The notes under the pieces were generated by a model. It made no database searches, was not told where the DNA came from, and worked only from the letters and a program-made list of their open reading frames with translations. Shown here piece after piece: positions 36,339-45,999 of a stretch of DNA of 64,000 nt; within the stretch, counting starts at the first letter, position 1, and every line of letters starts with the position of its first letter. The position numbers and the translations under genes were made by a program. The stretch comes from Psychrobacter pasteurii (GTDB lineage Bacteria > Pseudomonadota > Gammaproteobacteria > Pseudomonadales > Moraxellaceae), in assembly GCF_900162815.1 (NCBI RefSeq), contig NZ_FUGD01000076.1, forward strand, positions 1 through 64,000, given 5' to 3'.

Positions 36339-37136
36339 TTATTTACTGAAGTTAGCAGCTTCAATTTCAGCCAGTTTACCATTGGCACGAATGGCTTCAA
36401 TACCTTTGCTAAATTCATCTTTTAAAGGATCATCCTTACGGAAGGCAACCCCTAAGTTGTCATCGTTATCAATCTCTTCACCAATTACTGCATAATCAGG
36501 ATTCTCTGGTAACCAATCTGCTGCTGAAACTTTCTCAGCCAATACCGCATCTACACGGCCTGATTTTAAATCAAGATAAGCATTCTCATAAGTGTCATAC
36601 AGACTTACTTTGTTGCCATCTTTTTTGTCAAAGTTAGCTAGTAAGTATTCGCCTAAGGTTGTTGAGCGTTGACTACCTAAATCTTTATTGGTGATGTCGT
36701 CAGGACTAAAGGTACCGTCTTTTTTCGCCAACCAAACCATGGTGTTTGAGAAGTAAGGAGCACTAAAGTCAACGGTTTCTGCACGCTCTGGAGTGATAGA
36801 CATACCCGCGATGATGGCATCGTATTTGTTGGCCAATAGACCTGGGATAATACCGTCCCAGTCTTGAGCAACAATCTCACAATTGGCTTTGATTTCATCA
36901 CAAACAGCGTTGATAACGTCTACGTCGAAGCCGCCTAAGCTACCATCATTGTTGGTGTAGTTAAATGGAGGGTACGCACCTTCAGTAGCGATACGAACCG
37001 TTTTGCCTTCTGCAGAAGTCGCGCCTTCTCCTTCTGCCGTGGTATCAGACTGTGAACAGCCTGCTAGTCCAACCATACCCGCCATAACTAGGACAGGTAA
37101 AACCTTGCGCGATAACTGGATATCAAATAATGACAT
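36339..37136 (-). CDS. Amino-acid ABC transporter solute-binding lipoprotein (first copy)
   Basis: A 265-residue binding protein with lipobox VGLAGC after a hydrophobic segment. The core VRIATEGAYPPFNYTNNDG, GFDVDVINAVCDEI, DWDGIIPGLLANKYDAIIAG and TPERAETVDFSAPYF is closest in pattern to the third copy. It opens the three-gene binding-protein block, downstream of a strong terminator that ends the ATPase transcript. It therefore needs its own promoter in 37137-37434. Confidence 0.92.
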   Translation of the reverse strand: MSLFDIQLSRKVLPVLVMAGMVGLAGCSQSDTTAEGEGATSAEGKTVRIATEGAYPPFNYTNNDGSLGGFDVDVINAVCDEIKANCEIVAQDWDGIIPGLLANKYDAIIAGMSITPERAETVDFSAPYFSNTMVWLAKKDGTFSPDDITNKDLGSQRSTTLGEYLLANFDKKDGNKVSLYDTYENAYLDLKSGRVDAVLAEKVSAADWLPENPDYAVIGEEIDNDDNLGVAFRKDDPLKDEFSKGIEAIRANGKLAEIEAANFSK

Positions 37137-37542
37137 TTCTTATTTCTCCGAAGCCAAAAAGTGGCCTATACAAAACTGAGTGGGCTAAAATTTTAGGGGG
37201 TGCTGCCAACCGAATCAATGGCTCTATAAACCCATCCAAAACCCAAGCTAGTATAGTGATTATGAGGGATATACGATAAGGTTTGTGTAATCTTTATAAA
37301 CAAAAATAATACATGAGGGTTTGAGTAAAGACAAATCATTTTATTCTCTAACTTTGAGTCAATCTCATAACCCCTGCTTAATTAAGACTTTTTTACTCTA
37401 TACAGCTATGGTTTTTTTATAGTTTACCTAAATAAAAAAGAGTGAGTATCGATTGATACTCACTCTTTTTAGCCCACTGTTTATTAATTATTAAGCAATC
37501 AAGAAACAAATAGTCAGGCAGTGCATAAATTAGCTGACGCTA
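37137..37542 (-). other. Spacer between the ATPase gene and the binding-protein block
   Basis: The 406-bp spacer contains the perfect terminator hairpin 37435-37470 and then about 300 AT-rich bases that should hold the leftward promoter of the binding-protein genes. TATACT and CATAAT -10-like boxes occur on the minus strand near 37246-37264, but no clear -35 does. No gene is seen. Confidence 0.45.
37435..37470. terminator. Perfect 16-bp terminator hairpin after the ABC ATPase gene
   Basis: Arms AAAAAGAGTGAGTATC and GATACTCACTCTTTTT are perfectly complementary around a 4-base loop (GATT). It is the strongest hairpin in the window and works in both directions. Confidence 0.9.
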
Positions 37543-38352
37543 TTACAAAGCAATTTTGTTGGCATCAGCACGATGAGAAGCCATAAACTCACGCACTCGA
37601 GGCGAAGTCGGGTTATCAAATACTTGCTCTGGTGTGCCCGCCTCTTCAATACGACCTTGGTGTAAGAACACCACTTGCGACGAGACATCACGAGCAAAGC
37701 GCATTTCGTGAGTTACGATAAGCATGGTGCGGCCTTCTGCTGCCAAGTCGCGCATAACGGCCAATACTTCATTCACAAGCTCTGGGTCTAGCGCTGAAGT
37801 CGGCTCATCAAATAACAGTACTTGTGGGTTCATCGCCAAAGCACGTGCAATAGCCACACGTTGACGCTGACCACCGGATAAGTTGTCGGGATAAGCATCT
37901 TTTTTATCAAGCAGGCCCACTTTTTTTAACAGCTGCTCCGCCTCTGTGATGGCTTGATCTTTACTTATCTTCAAGACCTGAGTCGGGCCTTCAATAATGT
38001 TTTGTAAAATAGTCTTATGCGGCCATAAGTTAAAGTTTTGGAAAACAAAGCCAACACGAGCACGGAATTTTTCAAGCTGTCCTCTATTAGCAGCTTCTAG
38101 CTCCCCTGATTTACCAGGCACTAAATCCAATGATTCACCGCCTAAGGTAATGGTGCCTTGATTGGGATGTTCTAAAAGGTTAATACAGCGCAGTAGCGTT
38201 GACTTACCTGAGCCTGATGAGCCCAAAATAGAAATCACATCACCATCATAGGCTGTGAGCGAGACCCCTTTTAATACCTCAAGCGAGCCGTAGCTTTTAT
38301 GAATGTTTTGCAAATCAAGGGCAATAGGTCGATCTGAAGTAGAGTGTGGCAT
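37543..38352 (-). CDS. Polar amino-acid ABC transporter ATP-binding protein
   Basis: A 269-residue ATPase, read from ATG 38352 ([14 protein letters not shown]); the longer frame to 38487 adds a hydrophobic tail unlike any family member. Walker A is GSSGSGKST, the signature is [15 protein letters not shown], Walker B is [12 protein letters not shown], and the switch is [10 protein letters not shown]. This last is typical of the HisP/GlnQ group that works with HisMQ permeases. The operon continues leftward only after a strong terminator. Confidence 0.93.
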   Translation of the reverse strand: MPHSTSDRPIALDLQNIHKSYGSLEVLKGVSLTAYDGDVISILGSSGSGKSTLLRCINLLEHPNQGTITLGGESLDLVPGKSGELEAANRGQLEKFRARVGFVFQNFNLWPHKTILQNIIEGPTQVLKISKDQAITEAEQLLKKVGLLDKKDAYPDNLSGGQRQRVAIARALAMNPQVLLFDEPTSALDPELVNEVLAVMRDLAAEGRTMLIVTHEMRFARDVSSQVVFLHQGRIEEAGTPEQVFDNPTSPRVREFMASHRADANKIAL

Positions 38353-38770
38353 AACAGTGGCTGGTGTCCGAAATAAGTTGAAAGCAATAAAGGGTATAAC
38401 ATAAAAATAGGCAGGCAACCCTAACCTATAAGTTTTAATAGCGTATTGTCTCTTAAAACCCAGTGCATAAGCAAATATTTTGCCCAATTCAGTGCCAAAA
38501 CCACCACATTATTTGTAAATTTATTAAGCGCCAAAACAAATCTACTGTTGTACTGTCCATTCATTGCTTTGAAAATTAAGCTCTAACTCTCCATAACTAA
38601 CTCTCCATAACAGACCCTTTAATTTATCGGGGTCCTTTTTATAATTAACTTAATCCCATGTTACCCAAGCTTACTATAAAGCTTGCGTTTGGCTTTACTA
38701 TTGCCTATATCTGCTTTATGTTATAAGCGAATGACTCTTATTTTTATATTTACAGGCAGGAGAACTATAA
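38353..38770. other. Divergent spacer between the ABC ATPase gene and proA
   Basis: A perfect 14-bp tandem duplication (TAACTCTCCATAAC at 38584-38597 and 38598-38611) is followed by a short GACCC/GGGTC hairpin and CTTTTT near 38613-38639, upstream of proA. This could be a weak attenuator. Promoters for both genes must lie here; none is clear enough to call. Confidence 0.4.
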
Positions 38771-40069
38771 ATGGCACAAGACATCACGGACGTCAAAGAG
38801 TATATGCAACAAGTGGGGCAACAAGCCAGACAGGCTTCAAGACTGCTAGCCGCTGCCAATACCGGGGCAAAAAATGACGCGCTTTTGTGTATTTATGACA
38901 AATTAAAACAAGCAAAGCCTGAAATCTTGGCCGCTAATAAAATTGATATGCAAAATGGTCATGATAATAATTTAGATGCTGCTCTATTAGATCGCTTAGA
39001 GCTAACAGATGACCGTTTTGAGGGCATGCTACAAGGCTTAAAAGATGTGTCTGCTTTACCAGACCCTATCGGTGAGGTGGCAGACATGACTTACCGCCCC
39101 TCTGGTATTCAACTGGGTAAAATGCGAGTGCCCCTAGGCGTCGTTGGTATGATTTATGAATCACGTCCAAACGTCACTCTTGAAGCCGCTTCTCTAGCTT
39201 TAAAGTCAGGGAATGCCATTATCTTGCGTGGTGGCTCTGAAGCTTTTGAATCCAACCAAGCCATTGCTAAGTGCATTTTAGAGGGCTTAAAAGAAGCTGG
39301 CTTGCCAGAGCATGGCGTGCAAGTACTGCAGACTACGGACCGCGCTGCTGTGGGTGAGCTAATTACTATGACTGAATTCGTCGATGTGATTGTTCCTCGT
39401 GGCGGTAAAGGCCTGATTGAGCGTATCAGTAATGATGCTCGTGTACCGGTCATTAAGCATTTAGACGGGAACTGTCACACCTTTATCGACAGTGATGCCG
39501 ACCCTGAAGTGGCTATTAAAGTGAGCGTTAACGCTAAGACCCATCGCTATGGTACTTGTAATACGATGGAGACCTTACTGGTCGATAATACCGTTGCCAA
39601 TGAACTGCTTCCAAAGATTGCAGAAGCCATTGTCGACGCCGATGATGCGATGCAGCTGCGCTTAGATGCTGAATCAAAAGCCATCTTACAAGACAATGCT
39701 AAACTTGCTGGTCATTTAAATGATGCCAATGAGGAAGATTGGGATACAGAGTATTTAGCGCCTATTTTAGCGATTAAAATTGTGGCAGGCATTGATGAAG
39801 CTATCTCTCACATCAATACTCACGGTAGCCATCACACAGATGTCATTATCACCAACAATTACACTAAGTCACAGCGCTTCATCCGTGAAGTAGACTCTTC
39901 TAGTGTCATGATTAACGCCTCTAGCCGCTTTGCGGATGGTTTTGAATATGGTTTGGGTGCTGAGATTGGTATCTCTACAGACAAAATCCATGCCCGTGGT
40001 CCTGTCGGTCTAAATGGCCTGACGTCACAAAAATGGATTGTTTATGGTCATGGTGAAGTACGTGGCTAA
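38771..40069 (+). CDS. proA: Gamma-glutamyl phosphate reductase
   Basis: A 432-residue NADPH-dependent enzyme reducing gamma-glutamyl phosphate to the semialdehyde in proline synthesis. [16 protein letters not shown] and [17 protein letters not shown] form the cofactor side. [11 protein letters not shown] carries the catalytic cysteine. The C-terminal [31 protein letters not shown] is diagnostic. AGGAG lies 8 bases before the ATG. The gene has its own terminator; proB is not in the window. Confidence 0.96.
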   Translation: MAQDITDVKEYMQQVGQQARQASRLLAAANTGAKNDALLCIYDKLKQAKPEILAANKIDMQNGHDNNLDAALLDRLELTDDRFEGMLQGLKDVSALPDPIGEVADMTYRPSGIQLGKMRVPLGVVGMIYESRPNVTLEAASLALKSGNAIILRGGSEAFESNQAIAKCILEGLKEAGLPEHGVQVLQTTDRAAVGELITMTEFVDVIVPRGGKGLIERISNDARVPVIKHLDGNCHTFIDSDADPEVAIKVSVNAKTHRYGTCNTMETLLVDNTVANELLPKIAEAIVDADDAMQLRLDAESKAILQDNAKLAGHLNDANEEDWDTEYLAPILAIKIVAGIDEAISHINTHGSHHTDVIITNNYTKSQRFIREVDSSSVMINASSRFADGFEYGLGAEIGISTDKIHARGPVGLNGLTSQKWIVYGHGEVRG

Positions 40070-40125
40070 GGGTTATAGTTAATACTGTAATTAACGCCCT
40101 ACTCCCTACCCCTTTGCTTCTTATA

Positions 40126-40156
40126 AAAACGTCAACCTTACGGTTGGCGTTTTTTA
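40126..40156 (+). terminator. Terminator after proA
   Basis: Arms AACGTCAACC (40128-40137) and GGTTGGCGTT (40142-40151) with one G-U pair, then a T run, about 57 bases after the proA stop. Confidence 0.85.
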
Positions 40157-40625
40157 TTTATGTTTACTTAACTGCCTGTTAAATATAACAAACCACTATC
40201 TGCTTAAACTAAGAGCTAACCTAAATTAGCTGACTTTATTGTTTGATGTTTTGGGCAGATATAGGGTGCTTTAAAATGCCAAATTTAGTAATATAGTCCC
40301 TTCAATTTGGACATAGATAAGGCCATTTTAAGTCAGCGCCTTTTTAAATCTTGTCACACAATATATAGACAACTGATCTATTTGAGCCGTTAGCAATAGC
40401 CAGTTGCATAATTATCAGAATGTTGCCGCTTTGGCACTCTCAGAAAATTCAGCTTTGTGGCTTTTGCTAATACGACAATGCCTACTTTTATCACTCTCAG
40501 ATACTACGGTATGAAGGCATTCTATTTTCAAAATTAAGCCAACAATAATAAGCCCTAGATATAACTGGCCTGTTATTAATCGCTTAAAAGCAATCTTATG
40601 AAACACTAAAACTTAGCTAAGTACA

Positions 40626-40671
40626 CCTTAATTTGGGATGCAGCAACCCCGTTTTACATTCCAAATTAAGG
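40626..40671. promoter_or_regulatory. Long inverted repeat in the gltS leader
   Basis: Fifteen-base arms CCTTAATTTGGGATG (40626-40640) and CATTCCAAATTAAGG (40657-40671), matching at 14 of 15 positions around a 16-base loop, end 17 bases before the gltS ribosome-binding site. There is no T run, so it is not a classic terminator. An operator or an mRNA hairpin controlling translation or stability is more likely. Confidence 0.55.
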
Positions 40672-40700
40672 TGGCTTTATACTTATTAGAGGAGCAACTT

Positions 40701-41975
40701 ATGGAAGTTACTTTAAATGGCTACTATACGCTTATATTAGCCACACTCGTCCTACTTATGGGGCGTTTTTTGGTAAAGAAAGTGAAGTTTTTAGAAGACT
40801 TCAACATCCCTGAACCTGTGGCAGGTGGCCTAGTGGCTGCGGTCATTGTTTATGCACTCAATATCGTATGGGGCTATAGCTTCAACTTCCATCAAGACCT
40901 GCAAACCGCTTGTATGTTGATGTTCTTCGCCTCTATCGGCTTAAGTGCTGACTTTGCCCGACTCAAAGCAGGTGGCACACCACTGCTTATCTTCACTGCC
41001 GTGGTTTCAGTATTTATTATTCTGCAAGACGTGGTTGGTGTTTCTATGGCCAAACTGCTAGGCCTTGACCCGCTACTAGGCTTGGTAACTGGGTCTATCG
41101 CTCTAACAGGTGGTCACGGTACTGCCGGTGCTTGGGGCATCACTTTAGAAGAGCAGTATGGCGTAGTGGGTGCGACCACCTTGGGTATCGCTGTGGCTAC
41201 TTACGGTCTGGTAGCAGGCGGTGTTGTCGGGGGTCCAGTGGCTCGTCGTCTGATTAACCGCTTAGGCGTTCAACCTTCTGCTGTTAATCCCAATCCAACT
41301 CCTACTGAGGAGCTGGCAGGCAAGCAGTCTCTATACAGCACCAAGCATGATGAAGAAGATGTTTATAGAAACAAAGAAATCTTTGAGAAGCCAGATAACA
41401 TTCGTCTAATTACTGCCTCTTCAACCATTGAGTCTTTGGCCTTATTTGCTGCGGCTCTAGCTTTTGCTGACATCATGACTAATGTTGGTCAAGGCACTTG
41501 GTTTGAGCTACCTACCTTCGTTTGGGCGCTGGCTGGTGGTGTGATTCTGCGTAACGTATTAACTATGGTATTTGACTTCCATATGTTCGATCGTGCCATT
41601 GACGTCATTGGTAACGCTTCATTGAGCTTGTTCTTAGCAATGGCATTATTGTCTCTAAAACTGTGGCAATTAACCGACCTAGCAGGTCCAGTACTGATTA
41701 TCCTACTGGTGCAAACCTTAGTCATGATTGGCTACGCTTATCTGGTTACCTTTAGAATTATGGGTAAAGACTACGACGCTGCCGTGTTATCAGCAGGTCA
41801 CTGTGGTTTTGGTATGGGTGCAACCCCAACTGCTATTGCCAACATGCAAGCAGTAACCGACCGCTATCAGCCTTCGCACAAAGCCTTCTTGATTGTGCCT
41901 ATGGTTGGCGCCTTCTTCGTGGATATCGTCAACGCCACTGTGTTGCAAATTTTCACTAAACTGCCCTTTATGTAA
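40701..41975 (+). CDS. gltS: Sodium/glutamate symporter
   Basis: A 424-residue inner-membrane Na+-coupled glutamate transporter. The start at ATG 40701 is fixed by AGAGGAG six bases upstream; the longer frame to 40638 runs through the leader hairpin. GltS features are the two pseudo-symmetric halves, GxxPEPVAGGLVAA (residues about 35-50), GSIALTGGHGTAGAWG and, in the second half, SAGHCGFGMGATPTAIANM. About ten helices are visible, with a polar loop around residues 190-245. Confidence 0.95.
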   Translation: MEVTLNGYYTLILATLVLLMGRFLVKKVKFLEDFNIPEPVAGGLVAAVIVYALNIVWGYSFNFHQDLQTACMLMFFASIGLSADFARLKAGGTPLLIFTAVVSVFIILQDVVGVSMAKLLGLDPLLGLVTGSIALTGGHGTAGAWGITLEEQYGVVGATTLGIAVATYGLVAGGVVGGPVARRLINRLGVQPSAVNPNPTPTEELAGKQSLYSTKHDEEDVYRNKEIFEKPDNIRLITASSTIESLALFAAALAFADIMTNVGQGTWFELPTFVWALAGGVILRNVLTMVFDFHMFDRAIDVIGNASLSLFLAMALLSLKLWQLTDLAGPVLIILLVQTLVMIGYAYLVTFRIMGKDYDAAVLSAGHCGFGMGATPTAIANMQAVTDRYQPSHKAFLIVPMVGAFFVDIVNATVLQIFTKLPFM

Positions 41976-42003
41976 GCCAGTTTAGTACAAGCTTAGATAA
42001 CGC

Positions 42004-42041
42004 AAAAAGGGCGAGATTGGTTTTAATCTCGCCCTTTTTTA
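42004..42041. terminator. Bidirectional terminator between gltS and pepF
   Basis: Arms AAAAGGGCGAGATT and AATCTCGCCCTTTT are perfect over 14 bases, flanked by A and T runs. Confidence 0.9.
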
Positions 42042-42076
42042 TATTTAAAACTTGCCCTTAATTTACTCGACTGCCT

Positions 42077-43912
42077 CTATTTCAACTGCTCAGTTAACCC
42101 CACAGCCTGATCAATCAGCTCTTCAATAAAGCTAATGCTATCAATCAAAGTGGCGTTATCTGTGATATCCACTCCTATCATTTGCGCCAATTCGGCTGGG
42201 GTTTTGGTTCCGCCAGCGCGTAACACTTCTAACCAGTCCTCAATGACATCTTCGCCTTTGCGTAGTTTTTTAAACAGCTGAGTAGCGATACTTAGACCAG
42301 CGCTATAAGTATAAGAATATAGACCTAGATAATAGTGCGGCTGACGCATCCAAGTTAACGCTGCATCCTCATCAATCTCTACTTCCTCACCCCAGAACTG
42401 TTGCAACGTGGATTGCATGAGCTGATGCAAATCATCGGTACTTAAGTTCTTACCCGCATCCACCGCACGGTACACTTCACGTTGGAAGTGCGCTTCTAAG
42501 TAATGGGTCACAAAGTTATGATAATAGGTATTTGATAATAATGAGGACACCACATAACGCTGAAACGCCTTATCGTCTGTATTTTGCTGTAATAAATGAT
42601 GGCCCAATAACAGCTCGTTACAAGTTGACGGGGCTTCAATAAAGTACAGTGACGGCTCATAACTTAAGTAGTTTTGATACTGGCCAGCATTATATAAATG
42701 TCCGGCGTGGCCTATTTCGTGAATTAAGGTAAACACATCGCCTAGGTTTTGTGTCCACGACATCAACACATATGAGTGCTCGCCATAGGGTGACGCACAA
42801 AATCCACCGGTAATCTTGCCTTTATTTTGAGCAAAGTCATACCAGCGCTCATCAAACGAGCGTTGCACCATGTCAGTATAATCAGCACCCAATAAAGATA
42901 ACGCATCCAAGCAATATTGCTTCGCCTCATCAATACTAACCTGCGTCACAAAATTGGCATCAAGTGGCACTTTTAAGTCAGCAAAGGTCATTTTGTCGAT
43001 ACCATTGGCTTGCTGCAATAGCTTGGCGTAACGTCGCATTGGCGGTGCAAGATGCTGCATTATGGTATCGATGTGCTCGTCATATACCTCGCGCGACACT
43101 TTCTGATCGTGCAAAAGATAGTCAAATACCGAGTCATAGCCGCGCATATCGGCCATGATTTTCTCTTTTTTAACTTGGGTCAAATAGTTACTGGCTATGG
43201 TGTGCTGTGATTCGCGTAACCGTTTTGAAAATGCCTTAAACGCATTACGACGAAACTCGGTATCGACTGCCGTTTCATACTCATTTTCAAAGGTAGAAAA
43301 ACTTAATGGATACGTCTGACCCTTGGCCTCAAAGTCATCAAAACTCATATCTGCCAGTTTGCACTGCTCGTAGTTTTGATACGGCAAATCTAATACCGGT
43401 GATAACGAAATAAGCGCCGTTTCTAACTCTAAGCTTAGGGTGTATGGCTTTTGCGCCAATAAGTCGGATAAAAAGGGACGATACTTATCGTTATCCACCA
43501 TCGCTTGCTTAATTAGCAGCTCATCTGCCTGCTTTAAGGTTTGCTCTACTATCGCAGTTTGGCTATTTAACTGGGCTACTTTTGAATCAAAATCTCTAGC
43601 TCTGATTTGTAGCTCGCTGTCACTCATATCTACTGCACTTTGCGCGCCAGCATAAGTACCTGCTTTAGACAAAATGGTCAAATAGGATTCATAAGTCTGT
43701 AGCAGACGTATGATGCTATTGCCATCTGTTAAGGTCAGCATCGACTCTGAAGTTAATTCATCAGTAAGCTCACTAGCTTTGTCTAGGTCTGCATAGAAAT
43801 CTTCTGGCGTGGCATAAAGCGCTGTCATATCCCAGGTTAAATGTTGTGGCACGTCTTTACGATTTGGTAGTGACTGAACTTGTTTTTCCGTAGTTTCGAG
43901 AACTTGAGTCAT
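42077..43912 (-). CDS. pepF: Oligoendopeptidase F
   Basis: A 611-residue cytoplasmic M3-family zinc peptidase cleaving medium-size peptides. The zinc motif is FTLIHEIGHAGH (HExxH). The downstream YEPSLYFIEAPSTCNE supplies the third ligand Glu. The conserved GKITGGFCASPYGEHSYVLMSW precedes the zinc site, as in other PepF proteins. The length is normal. It is a single gene, convergent with gltS. Confidence 0.94.
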   Translation of the reverse strand: MTQVLETTEKQVQSLPNRKDVPQHLTWDMTALYATPEDFYADLDKASELTDELTSESMLTLTDGNSIIRLLQTYESYLTILSKAGTYAGAQSAVDMSDSELQIRARDFDSKVAQLNSQTAIVEQTLKQADELLIKQAMVDNDKYRPFLSDLLAQKPYTLSLELETALISLSPVLDLPYQNYEQCKLADMSFDDFEAKGQTYPLSFSTFENEYETAVDTEFRRNAFKAFSKRLRESQHTIASNYLTQVKKEKIMADMRGYDSVFDYLLHDQKVSREVYDEHIDTIMQHLAPPMRRYAKLLQQANGIDKMTFADLKVPLDANFVTQVSIDEAKQYCLDALSLLGADYTDMVQRSFDERWYDFAQNKGKITGGFCASPYGEHSYVLMSWTQNLGDVFTLIHEIGHAGHLYNAGQYQNYLSYEPSLYFIEAPSTCNELLLGHHLLQQNTDDKAFQRYVVSSLLSNTYYHNFVTHYLEAHFQREVYRAVDAGKNLSTDDLHQLMQSTLQQFWGEEVEIDEDAALTWMRQPHYYLGLYSYTYSAGLSIATQLFKKLRKGEDVIEDWLEVLRAGGTKTPAELAQMIGVDITDNATLIDSISFIEELIDQAVGLTEQLK

Positions 43913-44095
43913 GGATGTCCTTTAATTTTTTGTCTGTAGTAAGATGGCATAACAATTATAAGTCGTCAGTCTAAATGGCTTTTATATATAGCCCTGTCAT
44001 AGACTGAGTTTGATAATCATAAATAGTACCACACCCTGCCTGAGCCTTGAGTTATCTTCAAGTGCTCTACTTTCTAGAGACTGACTGAGTTAATT

Positions 44096-44344
44096 ATGAA
44101 ACATAAAAAACTGTTGCAATTGGATAAAGAAGAGGAAGAGGTTCTGCTCGATGAATTACGAGAGTACATGAGTGATGAACTTGATATGGATCTTGGCAAC
44201 CTGCCAGCTAAGTTCTTACTGGATTTTATGGTCAGTTTAATTGGGCCAAAGATTTACGACCAAGCCATTGAGGATGCTGAGCCTTGGCTGTATGACCGCT
44301 TTACTGGGATTTTAGAAGACCTGTCTGCTTTAAAGAAAGATTAG
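44096..44344 (+). CDS. DUF2164 family protein
   Basis: An 82-residue acidic protein matching the DUF2164 pattern: an N-terminal LDKEEEEVLLDELREYM helix, the D-x-x-L-G-x-L-x-A-x-F-L-L-D-F motif (LGNLPAKFLLDF) and GPKIYDQAIEDA near the middle. There is no signal peptide or cysteine. The family's function is unknown. It is convergent with glyA across a shared terminator. Confidence 0.85.
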   Translation: MKHKKLLQLDKEEEEVLLDELREYMSDELDMDLGNLPAKFLLDFMVSLIGPKIYDQAIEDAEPWLYDRFTGILEDLSALKKD

Positions 44345-44382
44345 ACCAGCCTGTAATTTATTATCGGCTTATTATCGGCCAC

Positions 44383-44419
44383 AAAAAAACCGCCTAGCGA
44401 CAAGCTAAGCGGTTTTTTT
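44383..44419. terminator. Bidirectional terminator between the DUF2164 gene and glyA
   Basis: Arms ACCGCCTAGC (44389-44398) and GCTAAGCGGT (44404-44413) with one mismatch, flanked by seven A and seven T. Confidence 0.88.
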
Positions 44420-44450
44420 ATTTAAAACGTATCAGTAATAATAAAACTAA

Positions 44451-45707
44451 TTACTGGTTACGCTCATAAACTGGTAACTCTTTGCAGATTTTCTCAACTT
44501 TAGCGCGAGTTTCTGCTAGTACTTTTTCGTCACCACGGCTGTCTAATACGTCACAGATCCAGCCCGCTAGATCAGCAGCTTGTGCTTCGTTGAAGCCGCG
44601 AGTGGTAATGGCTGGCGTACCGATACGGATACCAGAAGTTACGAATGGTGATTTTGGATCGTTTGGTACGGCGTTTTTGTTCACAGTGATGCCCGCGTCG
44701 CCCAACCATTTGTCCGCTTCTTTACCCGTCATTTCTTGCTTAACTAGGCTGATAAGCATTAGGTGGTTTTCAGTTCCGCCAGAGATGATTTCATAACCAC
44801 GCTCTTGGATAACTTTTGCCATTGCTTGAGCGTTTTTAACCACTTGCTGCTGGTAAGTCTTGAAGTCGTCCTGAAGCGCTTCTTTGAAACAAACCGCTTT
44901 AGCAGCGATAGCGTGCATTAATGGGCCACCTTGGTTGCCTGGGAATACCGCTGAGTTTAGTTTCTTAGCTAACTTGTCGTCACGAGATAGGATTAGACCT
45001 GAACGTGGACCACGTAGTGTTTTGTGAGTCGTCGTTGTTACCACATCAGCAAATGGTACTGGGCTCGGGTATACGCCAGCTGCAACCAGACCGGCAACGT
45101 GAGCCATGTCTACAAATAGATACGCGCCAACGCTGTCTGCGATGTCACGGAAACGCTGCCAATCAACCACTTGTGAGTACGCTGAGAAACCAGCAATGAT
45201 CATTTTTGGCTTGTGCTCTTTGGCCAAACGCTCAACTTCGTCATAGTCGATTAGGCCAGTTTCTTCTACTAGGCCGTACTGAACTGCATTGTAGTTGATG
45301 CCTGAGAAGTTTACGTGTGCGCCGTGAGTTAAGTGACCACCAGCGTCTAAGCTCATGCCTAGAACTGTGTCGCCTGCTTCTAGTAACGCTAAGAATACTG
45401 CAGAGTTTGCTTGGCTACCCGCGTGTGGCTGTACGTTTGCGTATTCAGCGCCAAATAATTCTTTAGCACGGTCAATCGCTAATTGCTCAACGATATCAAC
45501 AAACTCACAACCGCCGTAGTAGCGTTTGCCAGGATAACCTTCAGCATATTTGTTGGTTAGGTCAGAACCTTGCGCTTCCATAACTGCTTGTGAGCAGTAG
45601 TTTTCTGAAGCGATTAGCTCGATATGGCTTTCTTGACGCTTGGTTTCTGACACCATGGCTTGATATAAATCAGGATCATAGTCTTTAATGCTAATATCTT
45701 TAAACAT
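44451..45707 (-). CDS. glyA: Serine hydroxymethyltransferase
   Basis: A 418-residue PLP enzyme interconverting serine and glycine while charging tetrahydrofolate with a one-carbon unit. The PLP lysine is K229 in [23 protein letters not shown] near the N-terminus, [14 protein letters not shown] and [16 protein letters not shown] are standard. Codon choice is biased, as expected of a highly expressed gene. No glycine riboswitch was recognised in the 290-bp upstream spacer. Confidence 0.97.
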   Translation of the reverse strand: MFKDISIKDYDPDLYQAMVSETKRQESHIELIASENYCSQAVMEAQGSDLTNKYAEGYPGKRYYGGCEFVDIVEQLAIDRAKELFGAEYANVQPHAGSQANSAVFLALLEAGDTVLGMSLDAGGHLTHGAHVNFSGINYNAVQYGLVEETGLIDYDEVERLAKEHKPKMIIAGFSAYSQVVDWQRFRDIADSVGAYLFVDMAHVAGLVAAGVYPSPVPFADVVTTTTHKTLRGPRSGLILSRDDKLAKKLNSAVFPGNQGGPLMHAIAAKAVCFKEALQDDFKTYQQQVVKNAQAMAKVIQERGYEIISGGTENHLMLISLVKQEMTGKEADKWLGDAGITVNKNAVPNDPKSPFVTSGIRIGTPAITTRGFNEAQAADLAGWICDVLDSRGDEKVLAETRAKVEKICKELPVYERNQ

Positions 45708-45911
45708 AGTTCTATCCTATTAATAAGTCACATACGACATATAAAAAAATACAAGCGCCGAACCCACCAACCGCTCTATATCCTAAAAACAATCGTTCAA
45801 TCAGGCAATATTTTGCTATTACCGCATAGATTTGAATGAAGTATTTTTAGGAGGGGGCAACTCTGCACAATTAGAAGATAAGTGTAACATGAAATCTTGT
45901 CGACTAAAGCG

Positions 45912-45941
45912 AAAAAACACCCTAAAAAGAGGATGTTTTTT
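45912..45941 (-). terminator. Terminator after ubiC
   Basis: Arms AAAAAACACCCT and AGGATGTTTTTT with one mismatch, giving a T run on the minus strand, about 60 bases past the ubiC stop. Flanking CTAAA/TTTAG extends the stem. Confidence 0.8.
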
Positions 45942-45999
45942 GAGTTTAGCTAACTTATAGGGTATTTAAAATACAGATTATAAGCAAAACCCCTTTGAC

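Larger units (their letters stand above)
40070..40700. other. 631-bp spacer between proA and gltS
   Basis: It holds the proA terminator (40126-40156) and the gltS leader hairpin (40626-40671). The middle part (40157-40625) is AT-rich with no supported gene. A 63-codon leftward frame at 40415-40606 has no ribosome-binding site or recognisable sequence and is left out. Confidence 0.45.

Noticed and set aside
40415-40606. 63-codon leftward frame in the proA-gltS spacer
   Set aside because: No ribosome-binding site, no family features beyond a short hydrophobic run, and its end is low in coding character.
40626-40671. gltS leader repeat considered as the proA terminator
   Set aside because: It lacks a T run and lies 560 bp downstream of proA, which has its own terminator at 40126-40156.
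45708-45999. Possible glycine riboswitch upstream of glyA
   Set aside because: I could not find the paired aptamer pattern; the only clear structure is the ubiC terminator at 45912-45941.
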